Under the pieces are notes generated by a model. That model made no database searches and was not told where the DNA came from. It saw only the letters and a program-made list of their open reading frames with translations. This document shows positions 16,195 to 24,077 of a DNA stretch of 52,754 bases, piece by piece. How positions within the stretch are numbered: position 1 is the first letter of the stretch; each line of letters opens with the position of its first letter. This DNA is from Methanoregula sp. (lineage in GTDB: Archaea > Halobacteriota > Methanomicrobia > Methanomicrobiales > Methanospirillaceae). Made by a program: the position numbers and the translations under genes. The DNA is taken from contig JAPKXY010000058.1 in the NCBI GenBank assembly GCA_026394605.1, positions 1 through 52,754 of the forward strand, written 5' to 3'.

Positions 16195-17946
16195 ATGATC
16201 TGGGAAACGGTTCCGATAGTCCTGCTCCTTACCGTGTCAGGACTCCTCACGGCCTTTTCCGCAGTCATCTCATGGAGGAACCGGACATTCTCTCCGAGGG
16301 CAATTCCGCTTGCTGTCATCATGGGGTCGGTCGCACTCTGGTCATGGAGTCTGGCCCTCGGGCTCGCAAGCTACGACCCTGTCCTCCTCATCCTTGCCCG
16401 GGTCGTCGAATATGCGGCGATCGCCATCATCCCCGGCGCATTCGTGCAGTTTTCATTATTGCACTCCGGCAAAGGGAGGTGGTCCGGACCCCTCAGCTGG
16501 GCGCTTTTGTTAATTATCCCGATATTTACCGGGATCCTGCTCGCGGCGGTCACGATTGACCCGGTCCTCACGGGGGGAAAAGCACTGCCGGTTGAGCTGT
16601 ATCCGCAGGAGGGGGGGTTTACAATCCCACTCTTCTGGATCTTTTTTGCGTATGCATCACTGCTCATGCTCTCAGGACTTGCAATAATCATCCAGTCCTA
16701 TCAGTCCCCCTCCGGGATGTACCGCGGCCAGCTTGCGTGCCTGCTGATGGCAATACTTCCCCCGTTGTTCCTGTACTGGGCATTCGTGTTCCGGATCAGC
16801 CCCTTTAACATCATCGACCTTGCGCCGGTCTCATGCATCATTTCCGTTACCGCCCTCACCGCCGGCATCGAACGATTCGGCCTTTTTGATATCGTCTCCA
16901 TGGAATACGGCCCTATCCTGCGCCAGATCCCTGCCGGCATTGTTGTGCTTGACAGCAAGAAACGGATTATCGAGATCAACCCGGCAGCACTCCGGATCTT
17001 AAAGATCACGGGTGATGACATCACCGGCACCCGGATCAACGGGTATTTCCGGCCTGATGAAATTCCGCTGAAACGGCAGGCCGGGCTCTCCGGCGAGAGA
17101 ACAAAGACGATCCAGCGGGAACTGGACGGAATCATCCATTATATTGATCTCCGGTGCATACCGCTCCGGTCGGGGTCCGGGGAGCAGAACGGGTATATCA
17201 TTGTACTCACCGATGTGACGGACCAAGTCCTTACAGAACAGTCCCTGACCAAGGCGCGAAAAAATATCAACCTCCTCACCAGCATCACCCGCCACGACAT
17301 TCTCAACCAGCTCACGGTGATCGTGCTCCACAACGAGATCCTCAAAGAGGCAATCAAGGAGCCTGCGCTTGCAAAATCCGTACTTGAACAGGAACGGGCA
17401 GCAAAGAATATCCGCCGGCAGATCGCGTTTACCAAGGACTACGAGAAACTCGGGGAGAACCTGCCGCAGTGGGTCTCGATTAAGAAGATTTTTGTCAGGC
17501 TGCAGGAGGAATTCGGGCACGAGTACATCCACTACAGCGTCCATGTGGAAGGACTGGAAATCTTTGCCGACCCGCTGATCGAACGGGTGTTTAACAACCT
17601 GCTCGACAATTCCCTGCGGTTCGGCGAGAAGGTGACGGGAATCCGGCTGCTCTCTCACCAGCACATTGACGGACTGACCATCATCTACGAGGACAATGGC
17701 ATCGGAATTCCCGCTGTGGATAAAGCCCGGATATTCCAGCGCGGGATCGGGCGGAACAGCGGTTTCGGGCTCTTCTTTTCTAAAGAGATCCTCAGCATCA
17801 CCGGCATCTCCATGAGCGAGACCGGCCAGGAAGGGACGGGGGCGCGGTTCGAGATCATCGTGCCCTGGGGCAAGTTCCGGTTCCGCAGCGGGGAGAGTGT
17901 GACGCTGAAAGCAAACGGGGACCACCCGGCTAGTCCGAACCCGTAA
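16195..17946 (+). CDS. Membrane histidine kinase: 7TM - PAS - HisKA-like - HATPase
   Basis: 583 aa. Residues 1-215 form about seven transmembrane helices of the kind found in the HisK-N-7TM sensor family. A PAS domain (about 240-345, GIVVLDSKKRIIEINPAA) follows. The H-box is TRHDILNQL near residue 364 with the phospho-acceptor His. The HATPase domain (about 455-560) has NLLDNSLRFG, DNGIGIP and GFGLFFSKEI. No receiver domain or response regulator lies nearby, so it is an orphan kinase. The flexible C-terminal tail is short. Confidence 0.9.
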   Translation: MIWETVPIVLLLTVSGLLTAFSAVISWRNRTFSPRAIPLAVIMGSVALWSWSLALGLASYDPVLLILARVVEYAAIAIIPGAFVQFSLLHSGKGRWSGPLSWALLLIIPIFTGILLAAVTIDPVLTGGKALPVELYPQEGGFTIPLFWIFFAYASLLMLSGLAIIIQSYQSPSGMYRGQLACLLMAILPPLFLYWAFVFRISPFNIIDLAPVSCIISVTALTAGIERFGLFDIVSMEYGPILRQIPAGIVVLDSKKRIIEINPAALRILKITGDDITGTRINGYFRPDEIPLKRQAGLSGERTKTIQRELDGIIHYIDLRCIPLRSGSGEQNGYIIVLTDVTDQVLTEQSLTKARKNINLLTSITRHDILNQLTVIVLHNEILKEAIKEPALAKSVLEQERAAKNIRRQIAFTKDYEKLGENLPQWVSIKKIFVRLQEEFGHEYIHYSVHVEGLEIFADPLIERVFNNLLDNSLRFGEKVTGIRLLSHQHIDGLTIIYEDNGIGIPAVDKARIFQRGIGRNSGFGLFFSKEILSITGISMSETGQEGTGARFEIIVPWGKFRFRSGESVTLKANGDHPASPNP

Positions 17947-18136
17947 TGTTTTTTATTTCTGGGTTTATTATTGGGTTTTTATTTGGCGCGGTCATTTTAA
18001 TCGCCGTATCTTATCCTTTTTATCCCATTGCAAAAACCCTTAATAGTTATTTTTAGTTCAATCCAGAAGTGCTCTGATCTTCAATTTTGTGTTTTAGTCA
18101 AAAGATATATTATATTGTAAAAATTATCATCCGTCA

Positions 18137-18499
18137 ATGGTTAAGTGTGACTTTCCAAACTGCCCGGCAGATGAATCTATGCCGTTTCGGTGCAACCGTT
18201 GCGATCCCCCAAAATATTATTGCAACAAACACCGACTTCCGCCTAGTCATAATTGTTTAGGAAAAACATACTGGACAACAACAAATTCTCCTGTCACCGA
18301 AATAGCAATGGGTTACGAAAGAGATGAGGGTGCAAAGGTCATCAGTGGTGGTGGGGACTATTCAGATATCGAAAGGTTTGGTACATATACGAAGACAAAT
18401 CCGATATATCACCCATCAAAAACTCATGAAGCTACTGAAAAACCGAAATCATGGGTTACGAAACTGAAAGAATGGTGGAATAAGATTATTAATAAATAA
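18137..18499 (+). CDS. AN1-type zinc finger protein
   Basis: 120 aa. C4, C9, C19, C22, C29, H32, H38 and C40 match the AN1 zinc-finger pattern seen in small archaeal proteins (motif ends KHRLPPSHNC). The remainder is basic and low-complexity, with an amphipathic C-terminus (VTKLKEWWNKIINK). An AT-rich TATA-like element (TATATTATATT) about 30 nt upstream suggests a leaderless or short-leader transcript. AT content rises here, marking the start of an accessory stretch. Confidence 0.8.
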   Translation: MVKCDFPNCPADESMPFRCNRCDPPKYYCNKHRLPPSHNCLGKTYWTTTNSPVTEIAMGYERDEGAKVISGGGDYSDIERFGTYTKTNPIYHPSKTHEATEKPKSWVTKLKEWWNKIINK

Positions 18500-18610
18500 T
18501 ATTTGCTACTTGCAGATACGAATCAAATATGGATGATATTGACAGAGGAGAATTGGAAAGTGAGAAGAAAACCTGAGATCCGCGACAAGGTTCGACCCGT
18601 TTATTGAATT

Positions 18611-18641
18611 GTGATATCACAAGTGAGGGGGTGCAAAACGC
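18611..18641 (+). repeat. Dispersed repeat A, copy 1
   Basis: GTGATATCACAAGTGAGGGG then GTGCAAAAC. It shares the palindromic core GTGATATCAC and the GG.TGCAAAA tail with copies at 18670, 19891 and 21235, and with an inverted copy at 18735-18795. It starts 59 bp before copy 2. The sequence between copies 1 and 2 (CGCTATTTTGAGAAAA) recurs before the 19891 copy, so the repeated unit is about 58 bp and not a CRISPR repeat-spacer pair. Confidence 0.7.
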
Positions 18642-18669
18642 GAACCTCGCGCTCGCTATTTTGAGAAAA

Positions 18670-18733
18670 GTGATATCACAAGTGACAGGTTGCAAAATGC
18701 AAGATAACTATAACCCATATTCAGCATGCGGGG
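18670..18733 (+). repeat. Dispersed repeat A, copy 2; candidate distal attachment-site-like direct repeat
   Basis: 64 bp from GTGATATCAC to the sequence CATGCGGGG. It aligns without gaps to 21235-21298 (54 of 64 identical by hand count), where the last 7 bp (TGCGGGG) are the 3' end of the tRNA-Leu gene. Direct orientation and the tRNA overlap make it a candidate att-like site, 2565 bp from its partner. Confidence 0.6.
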
Positions 18734-18734
18734 A

Positions 18735-18795
18735 TATAGGTATCTCGTACATTGCATCCTGTCTCTTATGATATCACGTTTCTAAAACAGGTTGG
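18735..18795 (-). repeat. Dispersed repeat A, inverted copy
   Basis: On the minus strand this reads TTTTAGAAACGTGATATCAT, then AAGAGACAGGATGCAATG and a GAGATACCTATA element, matching copy 2 through its core, TGCAAA and GAGATA..TATA parts. Together with 18661-18733 it forms an imperfect palindrome of about 135 bp centred near 18732. Confidence 0.6.
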
Positions 18796-18804
18796 GCTGT
18801 GGCG

Positions 18805-18948
18805 TCACGCACACCTGTACCGTTCACACCCGAATACCCATCGTAGTAAACGCTCAAAGAGTCCGGTTTTACTGTAATGCCTGAAACAACCGTAGGGATC
18901 TAACGACCTCTGGCGGTTCAGACACGTATCGCACAGTGTATCGGTCAT
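18805..18948 (-). CDS. 47-aa CxxC protein with palindromic promoter
   Basis: The ATG at 18948 opens MTDTLCDTCLNRQRSLDPYG, then CFRHYSKTG, a FERLLRWVFGCERY segment and a final C. The LCDTC pair plus C21, C41 and C46 suggest a metal-binding or redox micro-protein; residues 30-39 are amphipathic. GGTGG lies 4 nt before the start (GGTGGAATTATG). The 56 nt upstream and an 18-bp palindrome are shared, ungapped, with the gene at 30029-30190, which encodes another small protein starting with a CDSC motif. I do not recognise the family. Confidence 0.6.
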   Translation of the reverse strand: MTDTLCDTCLNRQRSLDPYGCFRHYSKTGLFERLLRWVFGCERYRCA

Positions 18949-19004
18949 AATTCCACCCTTTGCCTTTCACAATTTATATTCACAGGATTGTTTTAGTTAA
19001 ATCA

Positions 19005-19022
19005 TATAACCGGATGGTTATA
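19005..19022 (-). promoter_or_regulatory. 18-bp palindromic promoter/operator, copy 1 (TATAACC N4 GGTTATA)
   Basis: TATAACCGGATGGTTATA has perfect 7-bp arms around a 4-bp centre. It lies exactly 56 bp upstream of the ATG at 18948. GGTTATATGAT on the minus strand could itself be the TATA box, placing the start site about 25-30 nt before the ATG and leaving a leader with GGTGG. The same palindrome with a different 4-bp centre recurs at 30247-30264 with identical spacing. Confidence 0.65.
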
Positions 19023-19280
19023 GGAAGTTTCCAAGGGGGTGCAAAATTCGACAAAAAATTGCCAAAATTTCCTATGCAAACTGGCAAAAAATGGGTTTTT
19101 CGAAAGGAACATTACATTATATGAAAAAGAATGCAAAAGCGGAGAAGCCGTTTACGATGAATAAACATGTTCGACAGAGATTGAATGAATGGGATAATGT
19201 TATCGATGCGGCAATGTGATGCGGAGAAATTAGGGATTGATAGAAAAACAAGATGGAGGATGAAAAAGGAGTTTATGTGA
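19010..19280 (+). pseudogene. Relic coding segment, possibly the C-terminal tail of a Cas1-like protein
   Basis: One frame gives KIAKISYANWQKMGFSKGTL, then HYMKKNAKAEKPFTMN and a KHVRQRLNEW segment, stopping at 19217-19219. After a frame change it continues with AEKLGIDRKTRWRMKKEF, stopping at 19278-19280. The GFSKGTLHYMK-x-NA..KPFT pattern reminds me of the extreme C-terminus of some archaeal Cas1 proteins, and the second part of a Fis-like HTH. There is no start codon, no body of the protein, and a frameshift, so it is a remnant. The identification is from memory and weak. Confidence 0.4.
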
Positions 19281-19809
19281 AAAATAGAGATAGATCAAAT
19301 ACACGGGTTGAACCGATTTCCTCAAATAATTTAATGAAGATTTTAATTAATTCATGAGAAACTCCTGTTACTTCCTTTAATATCATTTTCAACGTTTTTG
19401 GGTCGTTCTTATGTTTATATAACCAATATTGATGTATGATATTGTTCCTCTCTTTTCTTATTTTTGAAATTTTATCGTAAAGGGAACAATCAATTAAATT
19501 GATTGCTACCGCCATTTCTCCTGCTTGATAAAAACTTAGTTTGGTACAATAATCACGCGCCATTTCAAATTTTCTCAGTGACTCTTTCCTATCAATAGAG
19601 TTGTCAACGTCAAATGCAGTCTGATCCCATGATATTTTTAAAAAAACATTATATTTTAAGAGATTTTCAATCAAACCATAATTTAATACAATATTTTCAA
19701 AATATTCACGTTCCTTTTCCTCAGTTAAAACACGGTCTAAATTTTCCCCAATTTCTTTTAATATTTCTACAAGCTCGGGTTTTTTTGTTGAACTTACTTT
19801 TTCAGACAT
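19273..19809 (-). CDS. HEPN-like protein (putative RNase/toxin family)
   Basis: 178 aa, AT-rich gene with AAGGAG four nt before the ATG at 19809. It is all-helical by composition. RKERNNIIHQYW places R121 and H126 in the R-x4-H arrangement (RNxxxH) characteristic of HEPN nucleases. No MNT or other antitoxin gene lies beside it. Stand-alone HEPN proteins often act in defence or toxin systems. Base composition differs from the flanking chromosome, so transfer is likely. The last codons overlap the relic at 19010-19280 on the other strand. Confidence 0.6.
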   Translation of the reverse strand: MSEKVSSTKKPELVEILKEIGENLDRVLTEEKEREYFENIVLNYGLIENLLKYNVFLKISWDQTAFDVDNSIDRKESLRKFEMARDYCTKLSFYQAGEMAVAINLIDCSLYDKISKIRKERNNIIHQYWLYKHKNDPKTLKMILKEVTGVSHELIKIFIKLFEEIGSTRVFDLSLFFT

Positions 19810-19860
19810 ACTCTCCTTTTAATTATCTAGATTTAAAATAATTTCAGAACACGGAATGTG

Positions 19861-19910
19861 GAAAACTTCGCGCCCGCTATTTTGTGAAAAGTGACATCAC
19901 AAGTGATGGG
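19861..19910 (+). repeat. Dispersed repeat A, copy 3
   Basis: Contains CTTCGCGCCCGCTATTTTGT, then GAAAAGTGACATCACAAGTGATGGG. The CGCTATTTTG.GAAAAGTGA.ATCACAAGTGA part matches 18649-18685 almost exactly. It sits between the divergent HEPN-like and zinc-ribbon genes, so it may carry regulatory sites for one or both. Confidence 0.6.
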
Positions 19911-19963
19911 CATGTGGTATTTTAATAGAAAATTATATCGTGACAAAAGATTAGTGGAAACTA

Positions 19964-21139
19964 ATGCCAAAATTCTGCCCGAATTGTGGAATGGAAATAT
20001 CCGATAATGTAAAATTTTGTCCTGAATGTGGCGCGAAGATTAATTCTTTTAAATTAAATTCAGATGACATTCGAAAAATTGAAGTAAATCAATTAAATGA
20101 CAAAACAGAGAAAGTGATTCAATCACAAACCAAATTCAATTTTTTAGATCTACCCTGGATAACGATCATTTTCGTGACTTTATACACATGCCTTGTATTA
20201 TATGGCGCTCTTAGTCAACCAGAGAAATTTCTACCAGGGATTCTATCGTTATTACTTGGGTATTGGTTCGGATCTTATGCAGCTGAAAAGTGGGCACCAA
20301 AAATAAATGGAAGCAGGTCATGGGCATTTGTTATCCCCTATTTATTGAATTTGGTCGGATTGGGTTGTTATTGGCTTTATTACCGATTTAAGCTCAATAA
20401 ATTCACTTCGCAATATAATCCAAAAAAAGAAAGTGTCGTTAACACGATTCTTATGGCGCTTGGAGTAATATTCATACTAGTATTATTGTTAGTATTTGTT
20501 TTTGGAATTTTAGGATCCACCTCTAAACCTTTATCCGATGCATCCACACAAACAGTTCCTACGATTCAACCAGTAAAATTTAGTCCAATTATTCCAAGTA
20601 CTTATAAAAAATATGAAAATAATGATATGCATTTTAGTATTTATTTACCTCCAAACTGGGAAATATTTGAAATGGATAAAAGCGCCTCAACTGCAATAAC
20701 GTCTGACATTGTATTATCTGAAGCTGTGATGTCGAAAATTGTATGTTTTTACGATAAAAATCTGGATACTACACAATCTGTATTATTTATATGGGGGATG
20801 GATTTAAAAAGATCAGTATTTGGAAATTTCGATTTTAAATCATTTCAATCATTTAACGACGGATATATAGAAGGATTACAAAAAAGTCTAGCTGAAAAAG
20901 GAAATACAAATATTATTTTAGTTGGTAAATATGCTTTATCTCCTTATGGGGATTATGATTCACTAAAAGATATTGTTAAATATACAACTCCTTACGGAGT
21001 TCCGATCACAATAGAAAGTACTTTGATAAATAAAGGATCGATAGTTTATATTATTCATTATATTGCATCCGATGAAGTTCATAAAAATCAGATAAATACC
21101 GTTGATACAATTATTCACACATTTACACCAGTAAATTAA
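19964..21139 (+). CDS. Zinc-ribbon membrane protein with PsbP-like extracytoplasmic domain
   Basis: 391 aa, AT-rich. The N-terminal zinc ribbon has CPNCG and CPECG (C5, C8, C19, C22). Two or three hydrophobic segments follow (about 62-140, including WITIIFVTLYTCLVLYGAL and a GSRSWAFVIPYLLNLVGLG segment), then another TM at about 165-185. The C-terminal 180 residues begin KKYENNDMHFSIYLPPNWE, the typical start of a PsbP/DUF-type domain found in archaeal exported proteins. The zinc-ribbon plus membrane plus outer-domain order suggests a sensor or scaffold. Its function is unknown. It lies between the 64-bp direct repeats next to tRNA-Leu. Confidence 0.75.
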   Translation: MPKFCPNCGMEISDNVKFCPECGAKINSFKLNSDDIRKIEVNQLNDKTEKVIQSQTKFNFLDLPWITIIFVTLYTCLVLYGALSQPEKFLPGILSLLLGYWFGSYAAEKWAPKINGSRSWAFVIPYLLNLVGLGCYWLYYRFKLNKFTSQYNPKKESVVNTILMALGVIFILVLLLVFVFGILGSTSKPLSDASTQTVPTIQPVKFSPIIPSTYKKYENNDMHFSIYLPPNWEIFEMDKSASTAITSDIVLSEAVMSKIVCFYDKNLDTTQSVLFIWGMDLKRSVFGNFDFKSFQSFNDGYIEGLQKSLAEKGNTNIILVGKYALSPYGDYDSLKDIVKYTTPYGVPITIESTLINKGSIVYIIHYIASDEVHKNQINTVDTIIHTFTPVN

Positions 21140-21234
21140 TTTAAATTTCTCGAAAAAATTGGATAGTGCTGCTCGGAGAGGAAATTAACAAAATCCTAAG
21201 AAATTCTTTTTCACCTATCCTGCATTCTTATTAT

Positions 21235-21298
21235 GTGATATCAAAAGTGATGGGTTGCAAAATGCGAGATACTTATAACCCATGGCCAGAATGCGGGG
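21235..21298 (+). repeat. Dispersed repeat A, copy 4, overlapping the tRNA-Leu 3' end
   Basis: GTGATATCAAAAGTGATGGG, then TTGCAAAATG, a CGAGATACTTATAACCCAT element and GCGGGG. Its last 7 bp are the 3' end of tRNA-Leu. It matches 18670-18733 with no gaps (54 of 64 by hand count). Confidence 0.65.
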
Positions 21299-21376
21299 GG
21301 TGGGATTTGAACCCACGGACTCCTTCGAGACCGGATCTTAAGTCCGGCAGTGTTGGCCAGGCTTGCCTACCCCCGC
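21292..21376 (-). tRNA. tRNA-Leu (UAA)
   Basis: On the minus strand the mature 5' end is GCGGGGG (21376 downward), pairing with CCCCCGC plus discriminator A at 21292. The anticodon arm reads CCGGA CT TAA GA TCCGG, so the anticodon is UAA. The T-arm GTGGG TTCAAAT CCCAC is canonical, and the extra length (85 nt) is the long variable arm of tRNA-Leu. CCA is not encoded (21289-21291 reads TTC on the minus strand). An AT-rich element lies directly upstream. The beta-propeller gene is immediately upstream on the same strand. Confidence 0.92.
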
Positions 21377-21434
21377 TCTTTATAATATTTGATGCATCAC
21401 GCAAAAAAGAATCGTGTGGGGAGAGCGGTTTTCT

Positions 21435-22706
21435 TTATCCCGCAAAGCGTCTGATGAAGAGGATGGCGACTGCACAGGAGATGAGGGGAATGATGATCGA
21501 AACCGGCGACTGCCACGTTGTAGGTGAGGCGCCCGGCATCGTTTGCAGCAGAGACACGGTTGGCTGGGAAGCAGGAGGCGATGGTGTGGTGATGAGAAAA
21601 TCGGAAAACGTCGGTGAAACGGAGAATGTCGCGGCAGGATTTATCCTTGTGCCAGGAGCTATCTCCGGATCCGGCCCGAGCGAATATCCATACACCATCG
21701 TTTCGTCCGCCACAACAATCATCCTTCCATTTGCGCTGACAGCAACCGATCGGGGCTGGATGATCGTACCGGTTTTGGCTTTACCCAGCAGAGCGCCGTC
21801 ACGGTTGAATAGGGAGAGATACCGGTCGATGGAACCGGCAGCAATCACGGACCCGTCATAGGAGACCCCGACCGCATTGACCCATTGACCGGTGCGGTAC
21901 TTCCCGAAAATATTTCCCTGGCGATCAAGTACATAGACGGATTTGTCCTGGCTGCCAAGAACGATGGTTCTGCCATCTCCTGAACACGCCATGTCCGTGA
22001 TGTGCTCACTGGTTACATCCCGCATCCAGTTTAACGAACCGTCACTGGTATGGGACGAGACCCGGTTACCGCCGGCAGTATAGATGGTCGAACCGTCCAC
22101 CGGGATCGCAATATACTGATCAAGGGTCCCTGATGTATTATCCGACCATGTCATGTTCTTACCGGGAGTAATGTACCGGAGACCACCTTCAGACGCAACG
22201 ACAATAAGATTGCCTGTTGGCGAGAATGCCACGTTTTTTGCCGGCTCCATAAAGACGATCCCCCCGCCTTCGCCGGAACGGTTCCATAACTGGTAAACCC
22301 CGCGGTCGTCTACAGACATGATCAGGGACCCGTTGCGCGAGATGGCGACAACACGTATTGGCGCACCCATCATGCGGGTCCAGAGCTCCACACCATTATA
22401 ATCGAGCAGGCGAAGCCGGTCGCCCAGGGCGGTGACAACGTAGTTCCCTTCAGCACTCATGGCCGCGACAGTCCCCGCCCATCCCTTTTGGAGAACCTCT
22501 CCCTGACTGGAGATCACAAGCAACTGGCTGCCACCGACAAACACCGTTGATCCATCACGCGACAGGGTTATTCCGGCAGGCAGCATGTCATCCGGGGACT
22601 GCACCTTCCAATCGAGTCCGACGACCGCTCCTGATACTGTCCCGATGGTACCGCTGATGGATATGATGCCGGCAATTAGTACAAGGACCAGAAACACACT
22701 GCGCAT
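21435..22706 (-). CDS. Exported/membrane-anchored WD40/PQQ-like beta-propeller protein
   Basis: 423 aa from the ATG at 22706 (AGGAG 5 nt upstream). A signal peptide or anchor (FLVLVLIAGIISISG) precedes about seven blades marked by repeated SxDGSxVxxG and D-x-x-G-x-x-L units such as SRDGSTVFVGG, SVDDRGVYQLWNRSGEG and SGDGRTIVLGSQDKSVYVLD. A Ser/Thr/Pro-rich linker and a C-terminal TM (SIIIPLISCAVAILFIRRFAG, with a two-Arg stop) tether it to the cytoplasmic membrane facing outward. The ligand is unknown; it is likely a cell-surface binding protein. Confidence 0.85.
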   Translation of the reverse strand: MRSVFLVLVLIAGIISISGTIGTVSGAVVGLDWKVQSPDDMLPAGITLSRDGSTVFVGGSQLLVISSQGEVLQKGWAGTVAAMSAEGNYVVTALGDRLRLLDYNGVELWTRMMGAPIRVVAISRNGSLIMSVDDRGVYQLWNRSGEGGGIVFMEPAKNVAFSPTGNLIVVASEGGLRYITPGKNMTWSDNTSGTLDQYIAIPVDGSTIYTAGGNRVSSHTSDGSLNWMRDVTSEHITDMACSGDGRTIVLGSQDKSVYVLDRQGNIFGKYRTGQWVNAVGVSYDGSVIAAGSIDRYLSLFNRDGALLGKAKTGTIIQPRSVAVSANGRMIVVADETMVYGYSLGPDPEIAPGTRINPAATFSVSPTFSDFLITTPSPPASQPTVSLLQTMPGASPTTWQSPVSIIIPLISCAVAILFIRRFAG

Positions 22707-22813
22707 AAGACTCCTGTGGAACAGGTATTCCGCATCCCTATATCTTGCTTGTGGGTAGATATCCCTGCCACGTGCTTTATGCATTCGTATTGCAATACAG
22801 TAACCGGCAATGC

Positions 22814-23818
22814 ATGACCTCGTTCCGGTGTGAGGGTTGGATCGAGCTGAATGGTAAAAAACTGACCATGTCAGAAACAGAGGAGATTGTCAGGACACAG
22901 CCCGCTACAATCAACCGGTTCGGGGGCGAATTTTTTCTGTCATGGGATGGGTGTCATGCCCGCGACCATTTCGGTGTCATGAAAGGTGATTGCCCGAAAG
23001 GGACAATTACCTGTAATGGCGAAATAAAAGGCGCGATTGCCCCTGTTCCTTCGGATATGCCACTTGAGGAGGCGATCGTCACCGCGGTGGCACTGCGCAG
23101 CGGTGATGGTGTGACTGCACTGTCGGGGGGGGTGGACTCGTCGCTCGTTGCCGCTCTTGCACACCGTGAGTGCATGGCAGTCGGGCTCGAAGAGTCCCAT
23201 GACCTCAGGCAGGCGCAACGTGCCGCAAAGGCGCTGGGGCTCTCCTGCACCTGTGTCACGCTCACATGGCAGGAGATTGAGATGGCGCTTCCTGCAGTTG
23301 TTGCCGCAATCCCAAAAAAAGACCCCCTTAATACGAGTATCGCGCTCACCCAGTACTTCGTTGCGCAGTGGGCGGGGCAGCACGGGTACCGGCGCATCCT
23401 GAACGGTCAGGGAGCGGACGAACTCTTCGGCGGTTATTCGCGCTACCTCACTACGACAACCCTTGCTGATGACCTTGCGCGCGATGTTGCAGGGCTTGAA
23501 AAACAGGCTGACCGCGATCAGTCTGTCGCCGCGCTCCACGGTACGTACTTCTCCATGCCCTACCTTGACATCCGGGTTGTGCGCGCCGCGCTCGCGATCC
23601 CCGCTGAGGAGAAAGTGCAGGGAGGTCACCGGAAGGTGCCGCTCAGAAAGGTCGCGGAGCGTTACATTCCCGCAGAATTCGCGTGGTACGAGAAGAAAGC
23701 GATGCAGTACGGGAGCGGGGTTGCAAAGGTGCTGCAGAAGCTTGCCCGTAAAAATGGTTATAAAACGTCCATGCAAGATTACATAAACCACATCAGCAGG
23801 GTGGAACATGGTCACTGA
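22814..23818 (+). CDS. Asparagine synthase-domain protein lacking the glutaminase domain
   Basis: 334 aa from the ATG at 22814. The PP-loop SGGVDSSLVAAL and GQGADELFGGYSRY are the signatures of the asparagine-synthetase amidotransferase fold. The N-terminal glutaminase half (Cys2 nucleophile) is absent. The stop overlaps gatC by 11 nt. Known context: archaea without AsnRS make Asn-tRNA with GatCAB. Inference: this protein may make free asparagine using ammonia, or act on another carboxylate; the operon link suggests the former. It is shorter than AsnB (about 500-600 aa). Confidence 0.85.
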   Translation: MTSFRCEGWIELNGKKLTMSETEEIVRTQPATINRFGGEFFLSWDGCHARDHFGVMKGDCPKGTITCNGEIKGAIAPVPSDMPLEEAIVTAVALRSGDGVTALSGGVDSSLVAALAHRECMAVGLEESHDLRQAQRAAKALGLSCTCVTLTWQEIEMALPAVVAAIPKKDPLNTSIALTQYFVAQWAGQHGYRRILNGQGADELFGGYSRYLTTTTLADDLARDVAGLEKQADRDQSVAALHGTYFSMPYLDIRVVRAALAIPAEEKVQGGHRKVPLRKVAERYIPAEFAWYEKKAMQYGSGVAKVLQKLARKNGYKTSMQDYINHISRVEHGH

Positions 23819-24077
23819 AAATGACGTACGCGATATCGCAGAGCTTGCCGACATCGGCATCAATACCGAAGAACTGGGCCCATTTACTGACCAGTTCAAC
23901 GCAATACTGGACTATTTTGATGTGCTCGACCGGGTGCAGGGTGAGGGGAGTGTCATCCGCGATCTCTCGAACGTGATGCGCGAAGACGTAATCGAGCTCT
24001 CGCTGCCGCAGGAAGAGGTGCTGAAGAACGCCGCTTTCCAGGAAGACGGATTTATCAGGGCTCCACGGGTGATGTAG
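23808..24077 (+). CDS. gatC: Asp/Glu-tRNA amidotransferase subunit C
   Basis: 89 aa. It has the typical GatC layout: N-terminal DVRDIAELADI helix, FTDQFNAILDYFDVLDRVQ, and a conserved Arg-rich middle ending in VLKNAAFQEDGFI. GatC stabilises GatA and bridges it to GatB. It overlaps the asparagine-synthetase-like gene by 11 nt and gatA by 1 nt, so all are one operon. Confidence 0.9.
   Translation: MVTENDVRDIAELADIGINTEELGPFTDQFNAILDYFDVLDRVQGEGSVIRDLSNVMREDVIELSLPQEEVLKNAAFQEDGFIRAPRVM

Noticed and set aside
18611-18700. Two 31-bp repeats with 28-bp separation, resembling a CRISPR array
   Set aside because: The intervening sequence also recurs near 19870-19890, and copies are dispersed and one is inverted, so it is a dispersed repeat family and not repeat-spacer structure.
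21166-21861. 231-codon plus-strand frame across tRNA-Leu
   Set aside because: It runs through the tRNA gene and opposite the beta-propeller gene, so it is not coding.
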